From contig CM067529.1 in the NCBI GenBank assembly GCA_034509925.1, forward strand, positions 5,959,001 through 6,023,000: DNA of 64,000 nt, read 5' to 3'. Shown one piece after another: positions 1 to 13,370 of this stretch (positions within the stretch are counted from its first letter, which is position 1; each line of letters opens with the position of its first letter). The translations under genes were made by a program, and so were the position numbers. This stretch comes from Hirudinaria manillensis. Lineage: Eukaryota > Annelida > Clitellata > Hirudinida > Hirudinidae. The notes beneath the pieces were generated by a model, which did no database searches, was not told the DNA's origin, and was given only the letters and a program-made list of their open reading frames with translations.

Positions 1-2653
1 CGCAATATCAGGATAAACTAAGGTAAACCAATAACAGAAGACTTGCAATGAAGTACATCCAGAAATGCAGAGAAAATGTCTCACAGGTGTAGTAGAAATC
101 GATCAACATCTGGTTACTTGACTCATAATATTCAGCTTCGTGTTTATGCACCTGCGCCTTCAGATAACATATTACATTAACACATCGTAAAATATTTGTA
201 TGATCATTTGTTGCTACTTTTCGAGTGTAAAATAAAAGATTTCATTGTTTTTAAAAGCTGCAGCAAATTAAAGACACCTTTTAGTCTATACGACTAAGAA
301 TACACGAAGAAGCCATGAACAAATTCTCTAGAAATCAAAGATTTTATGAAAATAACATTGTTATTAATTTCTATTACTTAAATTGTTTAGTTTTGAAGCA
401 ATTGGAGCGGACCGAAAGTCTTAAGATTTCTTCGATTGATTAATTGAGATTATTAATAATGTAATATAATTATATAGCCTATATATGTAAAAGGAGGATG
501 TCAATTTATATTTTTATGTGATGTCGTTATTAATTTAACATAAAAATAGAATTTATTTAAAAGTTTTGCACATTATGTATGACTCACTGTATTTGCGCAT
601 TTTGAATATAGTTTCGACACAAAGGCAAAATCAGGAGATTGACAATTTAAGGCACGAAAAAAGAAATTTTAGAAAATAAAATAATTCTTAAAAAATAATG
701 AAATTTAACAAGTGATATAAAATTAAAGTTAATAAAATGGTAAACAAATTAACGGAAGAGGCCAATCAAAAAAAATAGTTCGATTTAATTTAAAATGCAA
801 AACGCATCATTGATTTATTAATGAGCAATGAATGTTATCAGGAATTCACTAAAAGTGTCACCAAAAAAGAATAATTCTTGAAATGTCATTTTGTTTCAGC
901 AAATTTTAATATAATTAATTAAGTTTTATTTTTTCCTTCTTAAATTCTACAATTTGAAGCGAAAAAGTTAATAAAATATTTTAGAAATAATTCATGAAAT
1001 ACCCGATACATTGGTTGTAAGCAAAGACTGATCTTTTGACGACATTTTTACGTCACTCTACAGCTATTTTTGTGTAATGTTTTTCTTGAATTATGCGCTA
1101 AAACGGCTGAATAATAGAGAAAATTGAGGTTGTTGTTGCAGAAACCTTAAGGTGATCGATGTAAGTTTATTTTTTTCCAATCAATTATCTAATAGGCTCA
1201 ATTTTAAATTTATTTATTCGTTCGTCACTCGTTTTCCAAAACTGCCAGCTTAAAATGTAATCATTAGCGTGGCCAGCATTTTAAAATTGTTTCGAAGCAT
1301 AAGACAATTCATATATTATTTATAATTCATTGACCTTTTTGATTTCTACACCAAAATTGGTCACCCCAAGGATTCGGTGTCACTTTCACCCCACACCATA
1401 GTTACACCAATGCATGTAACCGTGTCGAATTTTGTTACAAAAATAATTAAATTTCCACGGATGAAGACCATCCAAATTTAATAAAATGCATAAGACTTAA
1501 TGAGTTTTAGCAAGAATTAAAAAATTTAATAAGACGGGCAAATAAATTTAATGAGAGGATAAACGTAAGGAAAACAAGAAAAGCAATGTAAATACATAGG
1601 AAGAAATAAGAAATTAGAACAGAAGATGAATGACAGAATATGTAGATATTAGAATATTTGATATTAATGATATTTTAATATAATGATTTGATATTTTAAT
1701 AGGAAAGTATCTCTGATGATTTATTTAGTATGGAGTATTTTGTCTCAAGGCATTAGGTGGTCGGACTCCATAGCATCATCTGTCTCACTTATAGGGACAG
1801 ATAAGCAATTTCAAGAGGATAAATAACCATCTTCCTGACCTGGATTTAGCAGTACTGATTGAAATCAACTTCAAGTTTTGCCACAAGACGTCAACAAACA
1901 TCAACTTCTTCGGGACCACAAACAGCGAAAGGAAAGTTAGAATGCAATTATTCTTAAAGAAGACTTGAGGGAATATTTTAAGATGCCTACAGGATGGATT
2001 CCAATCGAATATTTTTATTATTTACCTTCAACGAATAATTAGGTTATTTTTTATTATAACTAGATGAATAGTATATGTTTAAATATATTTATACTACAAT
2101 TTATATAATATTATAATCATAATGAAACTTTGAAAAAGACTATTGAAAGATTATGGATAGGATATTAGGTAGGATGTAAATGGAAGTAAGTGGAAAATTA
2201 GTGGTTGAAATATTATTTCACGTTTGATGAAAATCTTAACTCCTTACTTAGATTTAATGAAAGATAGAAACATATTTCGATTTTTGATTTCTTTGTTATG
2301 AACTGATATTAAACAATAGAGGAACATTTTTTTTGACGTCATCGGCAACTTAAAAACGGTTGCATAATACATCTGCAACAAAAATTATTGTTTTCAAACA
2401 ATCAAAGTGTAAACACCAGAAAAATAGAGAAACATTTAAAGCAATGATTACTATAAAGATCGTGTTTGTCAGCTTTCGACGACAATAACTGAGAATATAA
2501 ATGTAAATGCTTAGGATTACGATACTTTTAACGCATTAATAAGAAAACATTCTCGCTCATCAATGTTCGCTCCTACTTTATTCAGACTCGTTCGACAGAA
2601 TTCACAAGGACAATAGAATAAATTGACCGTTCAGTCGATCGAGTAAACCTGAG
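1..2653. other. Upstream flank, mostly non-coding
   Basis: AT-rich sequence with no convincing gene. A short stretch at about 38-91 is bounded by an acceptor-like CAG and a donor-like CAG/GTG and is open in two frames; one frame ends at a stop near 103. An AATAAA near 230 follows it. It could be the last exon of a gene entering from the left, but it is too short to identify. A short palindrome (TCTGTC...GACAGA) lies near 1778-1800. Nothing else was recognised. Confidence 0.4.
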
Positions 2654-2952
2654 ATGAGCAGACGACCCGCCGGGACATCTGCGAGTGAAGAACTCATAGG
2701 GGCTGAACCGGGCACTCTTTGCTCCTCTACGCGATGCTTAGGAAAGGATTGTTACAAAGAAGCTGGAGGTGGAGGAAAACCAGGAGCAGCAGGATGTGGC
2801 TGCTTGTATGTTCTTCGATAATATTCCATTCAAACTTTTACGGAATATGGACTGGTCGGCCAAATGTAATTCAACACGATGCGATAGTTCGCCAACATTC
2901 GACATATTAATGGTGATGCCATTAAATTATTGTCATCGATCAATTTATTTAG

Positions 2953-4698
2953 CTCGAATGACGGAACTCCCGGTGGGCCCGATGGTTTGGTAGGTCAAAG
3001 GTCAAATTACGGCATGCAGGGAGTCATGACTACTCCCTCTGCTCCAATTAATCAGAGCCAAATAAAGACCTACGGCACTCCAAAGAATATGACTTATGTC
3101 ATGGGCGGTGGACCTATGTGTGCTCATGGAAGCAATTGCCAGGAGACCAATTCTCGATATCAGGTTATATTTCTTCAGTTATCTTTAAACCTCTAGAATT
3201 TTATATCTCGATAACATCCTTCACAGACCTAATACCATCAGACGCTCAAAATACATTGAATTAAAAACGCTGACATTTTGGTCTTGATATTTTTAACATA
3301 ACACAACATAACACAAAATAGTATAGTAATTTATCACTAAAATAGAACGAGGTCTGTGTTATAACCACTTGGACAAATATATTCAGTTAGTCATAAATTT
3401 TGTTATTTTTTTTGACTTAATTTGCGACCTCTACATGGATTGTCCGATTTATAAATTACTTTCTCAGATGAATCGATGGCATTAAATTATTTTATGAATT
3501 TATTCTAACCTGTATTCTTTATCCAGCGAGTACATTTCGATTTGTTTAAACAGTTGACCTGATCCTTTTTTTAAATCACCGTTTCAGGAGGGATGCTTCA
3601 AGGTTGGAGATCATCTTCATCGTTTGTGGATGGATCAAAAAATGTGCGACTTAGTGCTGAGGTGTTCCGATGGAGAAATTAAAGCTCACAAAGTGGTTCT
3701 CTCAGCTTACAGCAGCTACGTTCTTGAAAATTTTAGCAAGGTTATTTGTTGACAACGTGGAAATTCTATTTATGTTATCAACACAATTAAATGGATAAAT
3801 TTATTTTATCGTCATAAATAATGGCTGTTCGAAAAGCATTGCTTTAAAGTGTCAGCTTTTAAACAGTTTCCAGATAGTGCGGGCATAGCAATCGATCTGC
3901 CAGATTTCAGCCAAGATGTCGTGATGATTGTTTTGTGTTACGTTTACTGTGGCGGTGGAGGAGAAGATCAGTTCGAGCTGGAGTTGAACTCGCAGCTGGT
4001 TGGTCCCCTCATGTTGGTAGCAGACGAGCTGGGAGTCTGCGATTTAGTCAAATGTTGTGTACGATATCTTTGTAACGTTGACCCCGAGAACGCTATCTTT
4101 CATTATGCTATTGCCGACAATTTTGGACTAACTGAAATCAGAGTTAGTTCTGTTCTGTTTTTTTTTGTGTATAACCTTTTTGAAATTAAATTATTAATAA
4201 GCATTCAATCACGCAAATCAGGAAAAAATATACCATTATTTGTTGCAAAACTTTGAAAATATTTGGGAAACAAGGCATTTCAGAATGCTTCATCCAGACA
4301 GGCTCATGTCTCTCCTCTCTGATGACAGACTGGTTGTATGTGATGAAATAACTGTAAGTCGTTCAATAAAAAAAGAGTTGACACATGAAGAAATTAGTTA
4401 ATGCATACAATTATATTGTTAAGCAAAACTTAAATCTATTGTAATTGCTTTCAAGGTATTTTATGCTGCATTATATTGGATGGAGGCGGATAGAGATAGG
4501 CGTAAAGGCCTGGCAGCCACGCTATTAAGATATGGTGTACGTTTAATGTGCATATCTCCAGAATATCTTGTAGACAAAGTTGAAAAAGTCACATGGCTAT
4601 TCGAGAATCAGGAATGTTATGCATTGCTCAACGAAGCGTTGAGGTTATTAAGTAATCATAAATTGTCGTCATCACAAATGTCATGTCATATAACTTAG
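2953..4698 (+). CDS. BTB-BACK domain protein (Kelch-like, no Kelch repeats seen)
   Basis: Family members usually act as substrate adaptors of Cullin-3 ubiquitin ligases, and this one may do the same. Exons read as about 2953-3163, 3588-3740, 3867-4142, 4222-4353 and 4456-4698. Exons 2 and 3 give a BTB fold: a CDLVLRCSDGEIKAHKVVLS core, then the IAIDLPDFSQDVV and LMLVADELGV segments. The last exons give a BACK domain, with LHPDRLMSLLSDDRLVV, an ALYWMEADRDRRKGLAA helix and a SPEYLVDKVE motif close to the Kelch-like consensus. The stop falls soon after BACK, so no Kelch propeller is encoded here. The 5' exon is unresolved: an ATG at 2654 opens a Gly-rich frame and a second frame runs through 2769-2865, but neither joins cleanly. 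An AATAAA lies near 4802. Without Kelch or other C-terminal repeats the substrate cannot be inferred. Confidence 0.8.
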
Positions 4699-6758
4699 TA
4701 ATAGGAATGCTAATATCAGAAGTTCTCATATTTCCGAAAACACCAAAATTTTTACAGAATAATTTTCATATTATTAAATTGTTCCAAAAGCTGGTTGTAA
4801 TAATAAATGTTGATTCTTTAATTTAATCGACTTTTTAAGCAGAGTGGTTTTGTAGCAGACCTACATAAAGATAAATACTCTTTGCTTTTTTAACGTATAA
4901 TTCAATTTAATCCTGAGTATTTTCTGATTTTACTTATATCCCAACATTCCATTTCTTTCACCTGAGTTGGTTTATGTTGTAATATATTTATATTTCTTAT
5001 AATTAATTCCATCTAGAGAGCACTGTTGATGCCTATTAATTCGATAATTAAATTTAGATTTAGAATGGAAATGACATTAATATCCGTTGTATACTATTTT
5101 AGATGTCATGCTTTGTTATTAAGTGGAGGAAGAATGCCAATTTCCAGCGCTTTCCAGGAGCAATGTCAACGAACTTGCCTTAGAATGGACGTCTGCTGAG
5201 TTTTAATAATTTAACTACACTCGTCAACTAAACTTATCATTTTACAATAACTCTTTTTTTTATTATTGCGAGAATTTGTTGCGAATTTAGTGTAACTGTG
5301 TAATTACCTAAGAATGCGAAATGCAATAGCCTCTTCTCAGTCAGTTCATGGTCTGTTATCCTTCGCAAACTTATCTTGAATTGGTTCAGTTGTTTGTTGA
5401 GTTGAAAATTCGCATAATTACAAGTCGAACTTCTGCACGTTTAACTTTAGTGAAGTTAGAATAAAAAAAAATTAACCCTTTTCACCCGCATTCGCCAAAA
5501 TTCGTCATATTATATATAGATTAAAGATATTCATCAGTAATATTTATAGCCTAAAAATGATTTATGGGAGTTATGCTGTTTTAGAAATAATGTATGTAAT
5601 GTAATATCTGTGGCATACCAGCAAACCTGCCTTTGTCCCGATCAACATAATCGTTCAAATTGACCAAGGAGTAGGTGTAAGAAGAATTCATTTGTACAAG
5701 TCCTTGATCTCCGCTTCTCAATGTGTAACAACTTCTGATGAAGGGTTTAGTATATGTATGTTTTAGCGATCAGACACTTTCGTATATAGTTTAACAAATC
5801 CCACAAAGTACTAGAGTTATGTGTCATTCTAATTTTTAATAAGTCAAATATTTGGTGTTATCTGAGCGGCTGTGATTTCACAATATTTATCGAAGGATGT
5901 AGAAAGACCATGCTTATTCTCATTGAACGTCATTACTATAAAGTGTTAGGTAATTTTACGACTCAGAAGCCTTTTTCGCATATTCTAATCTTTCGTCAAT
6001 GAGGACTTGGCAACTAGTGGTGGATCTGGATTTGCGGAAACACATCGGAAAATAAACAAAGAACATTGAGATGGCCATAGGACAAAAGGGGGAAGTGTCC
6101 AGCCTCTTAGACAATTTGCTCCTTAATTGACTGATCCTTGATTTGAAAAACAAAAAAGCCATCACTAACCACACCACCAAATCCTTCCCCCGGCAATCTT
6201 AACCAATTTTAACATCTGGATAGACCACTGATGATCGGCCGATGACAGAATCTTAGCCCAGGATGGAAATGTCAAATATTGGATTTAATCTTTAAATCTG
6301 TCTCACGATTACGAGGGGTACGGCTATATGGTTTGAAATTAGTTTTTAAGTCAATGATCTCAAAAGTAGCGGCGTAGGATTTTAAAATTGGTCGGGATGG
6401 GAGGAAAATTTAGGTAAAGTAAAATTTTTTTTACATATTCAGCGTACTGAGAGAGGTAGGAGGCGCTTTCCTCGTATCTCAGAGATAGACGTTTATAGAA
6501 TGCTGAAAGTGAAACTGCGCAATAAAGCCATTTTGTTCCAGTTGTTTTGCTCTGTTGATCGGGTGTAGGGTGCCTGGTTTGTGAAATTATTGACTATAAC
6601 TTGAAGGTGATGACTAAACAATTTTAATTTTTTAATTTCGTATTTGGGAAACGTTATTATTTCAAATAATCATTATTCGGTATGCTTTTTGCTATACTTT
6701 TGCGGTGGATGTAAGTTTAGCTGTCGTCCTTGCATTGCAGTTTCTCTGAGAAATCAAC
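4699..6758. other. Intergenic, no gene recognised
   Basis: AT-rich spacer downstream of the BTB-BACK gene. A 74-codon open frame on the minus strand (5956-6180) has no recognisable motif or splice context and is judged chance. No RNA gene or repeat family was recognised. Confidence 0.4.
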
Positions 6759-8188
6759 ATGATTCGTGGGATTGCTGCCGGGAATCAAAGAGTCGATAAT
6801 AACTGGAACATCATCAGAATTATTTGTCAGAGTATTTGGAAGCATGCAAAAACTCCCGCGAAGGAGATTGCCAAATCGGATTGCAGTACACCAAAGTCTG
6901 CTTTGAGAACAATACAGTTTTTTGGAGTATTTAGATGTCAAACCCATCAAATACCTACCTTTCCATCCTTAAATGAAAAGTTGAAGCTTCTTCAGAATGC
7001 CAGAGCCCGTGCTTTTCAATTTAACCTGAAATCATTTCAAACGTTCAAATTTATCGTTACAAGACTTGTTCAATTAGGGTTCATTGGTTTTGTTTGCACA
7101 AACCTTGATGGCCATGGATTTACTGCTACTAAGATAATGGGAGAAGACATCACTGCACTGGCAGAGGTTTACCAATGAGAGTCCTTAATTAATCAAAATT
7201 GATTTATTTGGTGGCTGATATTATTAATAATGGCTATGTGCAACAGTGGCTTAAAAGCTATTTTTGGCATATGGTATATAATGTGCATGCTTAATTTTGT
7301 ATAGAGCTTACATTTTTTTATCAATAAGCTTCTCAGAACTAAAGAAACAAACGAGGAGAGTGATACTGAAAGTGATATCATCATTTTGAATGAATCCGAT
7401 TTTGATGATGATTGTGACAAGCACAAAAATAACGAAGAAACAAATGAAATGGCTTTGCCTAATCCAGATGGTTAGTGATTGTGAATGGTTTCCACGAACT
7501 TGGTCATTGATACTAGTTTGGGATGATACATTTAATATGTGTCTGGATTATGTAAATTTTAGTCATCATTTGAGATAAGTCTCATTTACAAATTATCAAT
7601 TTTGGAAACTTCAGTTTAAAGACTTCATTTCTTAGACTGGGATATTTTCATCCTGATTTTTAAAGAATATGTCGTTAGCATGATACAATGTAATTTGCCC
7701 GCAATGAGTTCACTTAAATCTGTTAAGTTAATCTGCATGCAATGATTGTTAATCAATTAAAATTTAATACAGTAGGTACTTATTTAATTCTTAGATATGA
7801 AAGAGTTTGCTGAAATGAATTTGCTGCTTCAAGTTAAATTGAAACAGCTGGAGCCATTGGTCAAGCAAATGGTGGATGAAAAGATTCAGCAGGAGAAGGA
7901 ATTGTCAGAAAGCCGTGAGCGTGAAAAATATTTTGAAAGGAGAATTGAAGAGTTAGAAAAGAAAAATAAAGAATTGCTGAGAAGAGAAAGATTGATGTTG
8001 GAACAGGTTAAGAAAATGATGAAGGAGGAGGTTGATAACCATGCACAGACTGTATTGGAGAATTGGAAACGTCTTGATGATTTGTCAGCAGATTGTGTCA
8101 CTGGTCAGTTTTGATTCATTGCATTCATATGATGCAAACTTTTTAATAATCTAACACTCATTTAGCTCTGCGGCAGGCTGGGTTATGA
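6759..8188 (+). CDS. Unrecognised coiled-coil protein
   Basis: I do not recognise this gene. The exon model is an opening exon ending at GAG/GTTTAC near 7166, then 7329-7471, 7795-8103 and 8166-8188, with reading phase kept throughout. The start could be the ATG at 6759, which gives a long basic N-terminus, or the later in-frame ATG at 7137. The second gives a tidy start (MGEDITALAELL). A Ser/Asp/Glu-rich acidic segment follows (ESDTESDIIILNESDFDDD), then about 90 residues of strongly charged heptad coiled coil (7797-8050: QVKLKQLEPLVKQMVDEKI, then RRIEELEKKNKELLRRE). The short last exon ends ...ALRQAGL. This layout suits a small dimerising scaffold or structural protein, but no function can be assigned. 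The coiled-coil exon is well supported; the first exon is not. Confidence 0.5.
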
Positions 8189-9510
8189 ACACAGCTCATT
8201 ACTATTGCCCTTACAGCAAAAGATGCAAAAACATGGCTCCTTCAGCCAATCTGCACAATGTCTCTAATAATTTTGAGTGGTTTTTGCTGTCAAGGTTTAT
8301 ACTAAATTTATTAAAAACTAAGATTTCTTAAATTAAATTCAACCTGAGTCAAATTTCTAAAGCCTAGTTGGTTAAACCAGCAGTTGGAAACTTAAGAAAC
8401 ACTGTCAAACTCAATCCTTGCATTGATTTTCTTTGGCACATGGAAGCTGACCAAATTATTATCAAATAATTTAAAAAATTGGCAAGACCGACCAAAGCAG
8501 CTTAGGTTGTGTATTAGACTGTTGATCCTGATTTAGTTGAATGCTGTAATATTAGCAAGATTCTTCATCATTAATACAGAAGTTTGATTACCTAATGTTT
8601 TGATGAACACATTTTATAACCATAAGTAAACAAAGGAAATTATTGCTTAGTTTACCTTAAATTATATCTTATTATTAAATCTGATCAGATAGTGGTTGGG
8701 GCTGGGTTAAAAAAATTGCAAAATTCTGGATTTAATGGGCGTAAAATCAGATATCTCCGTCAAACTAAGTGCTAAGTTTTGCCTAGATTGAACTGCTTAA
8801 ATGATTTTGATTGTTTTGAAATCATCATTTCATCAATAAATTGGAAATGTTTAAAATACTTCAGCCTCAAGATATTTTTCTTTACACAGACACCATTTCT
8901 CTTTACATTATCATGAATGTGTAATGATTTTTATTTACTATTGCACTTTTACTTCCAATTTAATCTTTATACACTTTTGGAGGTTGCACTGGAACCATCC
9001 TCAAGACTTTCGTGGAGGGAAGATGCTGAAGGATGGATCGTATTGAACTACTGATCACCTTCGTTTCGTTTTTTAGATATTGTAAAATATTTCATCCAAC
9101 ATTTGTGCTACATAATAGATGCAATTAGCAATGATATTCCTCCGTGCAATAAAAGAAATCCTGACATTGACTTCTTACGATAACTGAAGCCGGTTTTTGT
9201 CGGACATCACGAAAACCTTAGACGTACTTTAGACAAATTTGAAACTTTATATAATCCCAGAACAGCATTGAAACCTTCAGAACATTTTAACGTAGTATTG
9301 GTACTTTATTAATTTAGATTTAATCAGTGGCCGACATTAATTCACTAACACTTCCAATTAGAACTGTTAATGAATATCAGAGTTCTCAGATCTGGTTTTA
9401 TTAAATACTTTTATTTGGTGTTTTGAATGTGAAAGACTTTATTAATCTGGTTTTCCTGATTTGATCAGGGTTTTGATACTAGCATACAATTTGGGTTAAT
9501 TAAATATTTA
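8189..9510. other. Intergenic
   Basis: AT-rich spacer between the coiled-coil gene and the first Tc1-like element. No open frame with family features and no RNA gene was seen. Confidence 0.4.
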
Positions 9511-9512
9511 TA

Positions 9513-11117
9513 CAGTGCGTGTCATAAGGTTGGGGCAGGGGCTAAAGTTTTACATTTTGTCTAGTTTTCTGAAAATCCGTAGCGTGTAATTGCCCAAAGT
9601 TTCAATTATTTCATGCCTCTATTCTCACATAATAAAATTTCAATATGTTTGTGAAGCATAATTTGAATATGAATGACACTACTTGGAAAAATCCCTTTAA
9701 TGTTGTTTAGAGGTGTTTCAAAGATTAAGGATGGTGTCTCTTCCTGTGCAGGAAATAGCATTTTATTACATGGACCACTACTAGTGGCTATTATAATAAG
9801 GTTATATATATGAGGGGCAATGTTAAATAATTATTTGATTAAATAAAAAAATGCTAGTTAAGCTTATTATAATTGGATCCTTGCTGAAATGGAGAAAGGA
9901 CAAATTAAGGTATTAAATGAGCTAAATAAAGTCATTTTCTGAAATTTCAAAAGTGTTTAAATGTTCCAGAAATGTTGTCAGATGATTTTTAAAGGATCCA
10001 GATAGTTATAGAACCACCTAAGTATAAGGAAGACCTCGAACACTGGATCATCGTCAGAAGAGACTTCTTGTTCGTGAAGCTTGCAAGGGAGAATTCTCTT
10101 CAACGGGGCTTGAAAAAAAGTTGAAATTGAATTTAACCAAGTCTCCAATATGTAGATACCTTCGGAGAAGCCGATTTTTAAAGTATAGAAAGTGCCAGTA
10201 GAAGACATTCTTGACAAAACATCACAAAAGGATTTGATTGAATTGGCTCGAAGAGATGATGAGTTTGAATATGATTTGGAGCATTGCAAATTTTCAGATG
10301 AGAAACATTTTAAGTTTGACAGTCCATATGGGTCCAAATGTTATTGGCATAATGTCAGAAGTCCCTAAAATCACTCTTGAAAAGAAATTTTGGAGGTCAT
10401 TGTTGGGCTGCCATTTCTTCTCTTGGTTCATCAGATGTGGTGGTCTTAAAGGGGAAACAAAATTGCTCAGAATGTGTTTAAATTATAAAAAAAAAATACC
10501 TCCTATGCCTATACATTAGATTTAAAATGGATAAGGTTATCTTTTAACCAAATAATGGTTCCATCCACATCTCAATACCAAAAAAGGTTATTTTTCCAGA
10601 AGAAGAATCTGTCTTAAAGTGGTCTGATTTGACTTCCGGCCCAAATTCCTACTGAAAATGTGTTGGGATTGCTCAATAATCAAGTATATTCTAATGTTAG
10701 GCAAAAACCTAGCACTTTGAATTGCAAAAAATGTCTGAGCACGGAGATGATAAAGTTGGACAATAAGAGGCTGAAACTCTTGTTGAAATCAATGAAAGAT
10801 CGAGTTCAGGAAGTATTTCAAAAAAAGAATGACAAAACACATTGTCAGCTTTATTTATTTTAGATTTTAAACGTTTGTTTTAACCAGAAAAATAAAGATT
10901 TTTGCTTTCATATGAGGTTCACCGACTTTCACTTTTTATCATATTTCCAGTTTTTTGCTTACATTACAAAATATAGTTGCCCAAAATCACTGAAATTAAT
11001 ATCTCCCAGTAGCTAATGAACATCTACGTATCATATAAATAAATGGTTTATATATGACCTTTAAAAACAAAATTATGGCTAAAAAACGTGGGTGTCCCAA
11101 CCTTATGACACGCACTG
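9513..11117 (+). mobile_element. Tc1-like DNA transposon, inactive copy 1
   Basis: About 1.6 kb, bounded by terminal inverted repeats of about 23 bp that begin CAGTGCGTGTCATAAGGTTG on both ends. A TA lies just outside each end (9511-9512 and 11118-11119), the target-site duplication typical of Tc1/mariner elements. The transposase remnant runs on the + strand from an ATG at 9889 to about 10863. Readable pieces include FSDEKHF (first catalytic Asp region), a degraded second-Asp region near 10545-10570 where the expected QDN is not present, and LPAQIPTENVLG, matching the Tc1 NPIEN box that holds the Glu. A tail follows with the LxSMxxRVxxV pattern. The frame is broken by many stops and shifts, so it makes no transposase. 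Copy 2 (49342-50719) is the same family. Confidence 0.9.
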
Positions 11118-11327
11118 TATAATTACACATACATAATATCAGCATGGATAATCTGAGATTGAGCTCAAGTTTAATCATGCTATGTGGCATGAACATAGTT
11201 CTTACTATCGTACAAAGCTGACCTAATTAGAAAAGAAGGACTTGATACCTGATAACAATTGCAATGCATTTTATCAGGTTTAATTTTCAATTGCAAAAGT
11301 TAAAAAACCAGTCAATTTACATTCAAT

Positions 11328-13370
11328 TCATTTTTTAGACTTTTTAGAAGGCTCTTGCTTATTCCTATCTTCAAAATCCTTCCTCTTTTGCCCCTTCTTG
11401 GCTTCATCCAAGAACTTATTCAATCCAAATGGATCATCATCTTTTTCAAACTGGACTGGTTCTCTGGTACCACCATAGCCATCTGTGGCTTTAGGTGCTT
11501 TGTACATGGTATTGGCAAGATTCCTATCTCCACCCCATGGAGCATCATATACATCATACCTGTCATCCTCTCCACCAGCAAAGCCAGAATCAAGCCCTCT
11601 TGATTGGTTGAACAACCTCTGATCGTACATGCTGTCCTCACGAGCTCCTGCATTCGGAAGTCCTAAAGCAATCTTTTCGCTGATGTCCCTTTCTCTCTCA
11701 CGTTGTAGTCTATTTCTTTTCTCTGGAGCAGCTCTGGCAATGTTCCTCTCCCTTTGTCTTTCTCTGGCAAGGTCCTTTCTCAGTTCATCTCTAGTCTCTG
11801 CTTCTTTGTTATGTGCTTTTACAATGCCAGAACGTTGCTCCCTTGCCTCGTTGGCCAAAGTCTTTAGTTTTTCTTCTCTTTGCTCCTTCTCCTTCTGATG
11901 GACTTTCTTCTCCATCTGTGCCCTTAAATCAATGGCTTCTCTGGCTTTCCTCTCGGCCAAGACCAGAGCTTCGGCCAACTTAGCAAATTTCTCGCCAGCG
12001 TGCACTAGCTGCAGTCCTCTGCCATCTGCTGCCAATCTCTTGTCCAGAGGAATTGTGTATCCTTTTGCATTCTTCCAGTTAGATATACATGGAGGTATTT
12101 TCCATTCTTGCTGCTCCTTGACAGATATCTTTTTGTTCGGGGAGTGAAGAACAGGAGCGGGAGGCGACGGCTCAGCTCGAGGAATCTTTTTATTTGTCCT
12201 AAATTTAGGTGGCTCCATTGGATCTACCTGAACATCATGTATCTTAATTATACTCTGCTTTGCTCCTGAATTGAAGGCAGTTCCCTGCTGAGCAGGTGTG
12301 TATCTCATATAAACAGCATTGCCTTGTTTCTCTGCTGTTTTAACAGGCATTGCAGCACTTATTCTTTCTGAAACAATCTTTTGCAATGCAGAATTGGTCT
12401 TTTCCATATCCTAATCGAAATGCAAAAATAAAAATTACTTCGAGAAAGCATTGAGTGTTACGTTACTAGAACAAGATTATACATTAAACATAAATTAACA
12501 TGGTCGATTATAATGCTAGAAGAAACAAGAAACCAAGCAAAATGTATTCTAACCTCCTTCAAGTCTGATTCTTCAGGTCTCAGAAGTGATTTATCATTAA
12601 CATCCAATGTTTTTGGTAGTAAATCAGTGGCTTTTGAGTATATGATTTTGTCTGCTCTTTGTCCAATCCTAGTAATTGAATCATATTTAATTTTGCCTTC
12701 TGCATCTACTTGCTTTGCAATAGCATTGCTGGTTGATCCTTTCTTCCCAATTCCCATCCCAAGTGGGAACTGAGGCATATTAATTTCTGGAAATGCACCT
12801 CCATCACCATAATCCTTAAATAGAAAAATAAATCCAAGATTAAGATAAATGGTAAATAACTATAAAATTTTATGAATATGTAAAGAAATGTATATGTTAG
12901 GAGGTTAGTCCACATTATTACCTCTGGTTTCCTTGGGATCCAGCCCTTTCTTTGACCATAAGGTGGGCAAATGTCAACTTCAACAACAGGCACAAGTCGT
13001 GATGATGTCTGTTGTCTCACTTTATCAACAACCTGATGAATGGGAGCTGGTAATATTCTGCAACAGAAAATAATATTTACTGATCAAATATACATAATTA
13101 AGTCTCGTAATCATGTCATACAAAGCTTATTTGGTTATTATGGTTTCACGGTAATACTTTTCGTATATGCATATATATATATATATATACATATATTTAT
13201 TGGCGAAAAGTTGATGGCGCATATATTATGAAATCCAAAATCGCTTGAATTTCAATTATTGGTTATTTCGTCAATGCGAGCAAAAAAGGCATTCGGAAAT
13301 TCATTCAAAGACTTTGAGTATACATTACTACTGTAATTTTATCAGTAACTTACTTTCTTAGAGGATCCAT
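11328..13370 (-). CDS. SNW1: SNW domain protein 1 (SKIP), splicing factor and transcription co-regulator
   Basis: SNW1/Prp45 is a spliceosome component of the activated complex and a transcription co-regulator in the nucleus. Four exons (13354-13370, 12922-13057, 12554-12814, 11328-12410) give 498 residues with phase kept; human SNW1 has 536. Diagnostic segments are PPYGQRKGWIPRKPEDYGDG and GKIKYDSITRIGQ near the N-terminus, then the SNW core: QQGTAFNSGAKQ, DPMEPPKF and EQQEWKIPPCISNWKNAKGY. After these come PLDKRLAADGRGLQ, a long charged helix, and the C-terminal LFNQSRGLDSGFAGGEDD and DDPFGLNKFLDEAKK segments. The first exon has only 17 coding bases (MDPLRK). The N-terminus is shorter than in vertebrates. 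A damaged copy of the 3' half of the last exon lies about 1.2 kb upstream. Confidence 0.97.
13165..13197. repeat. AT dinucleotide microsatellite
   Basis: A short run of about ten AT units with minor interruptions, in the first intron of SNW1, between the exons at 13057 and 13354. Confidence 0.8.

Noticed and set aside
5956-6180. 74-codon minus-strand open frame
   Set aside because: No motif and no splice context; consistent with chance.
11355-12147. Several open frames opposite and beside the SNW1 last exon
   Set aside because: They are shadows of the SNW1 coding frame, which has clear family identity.
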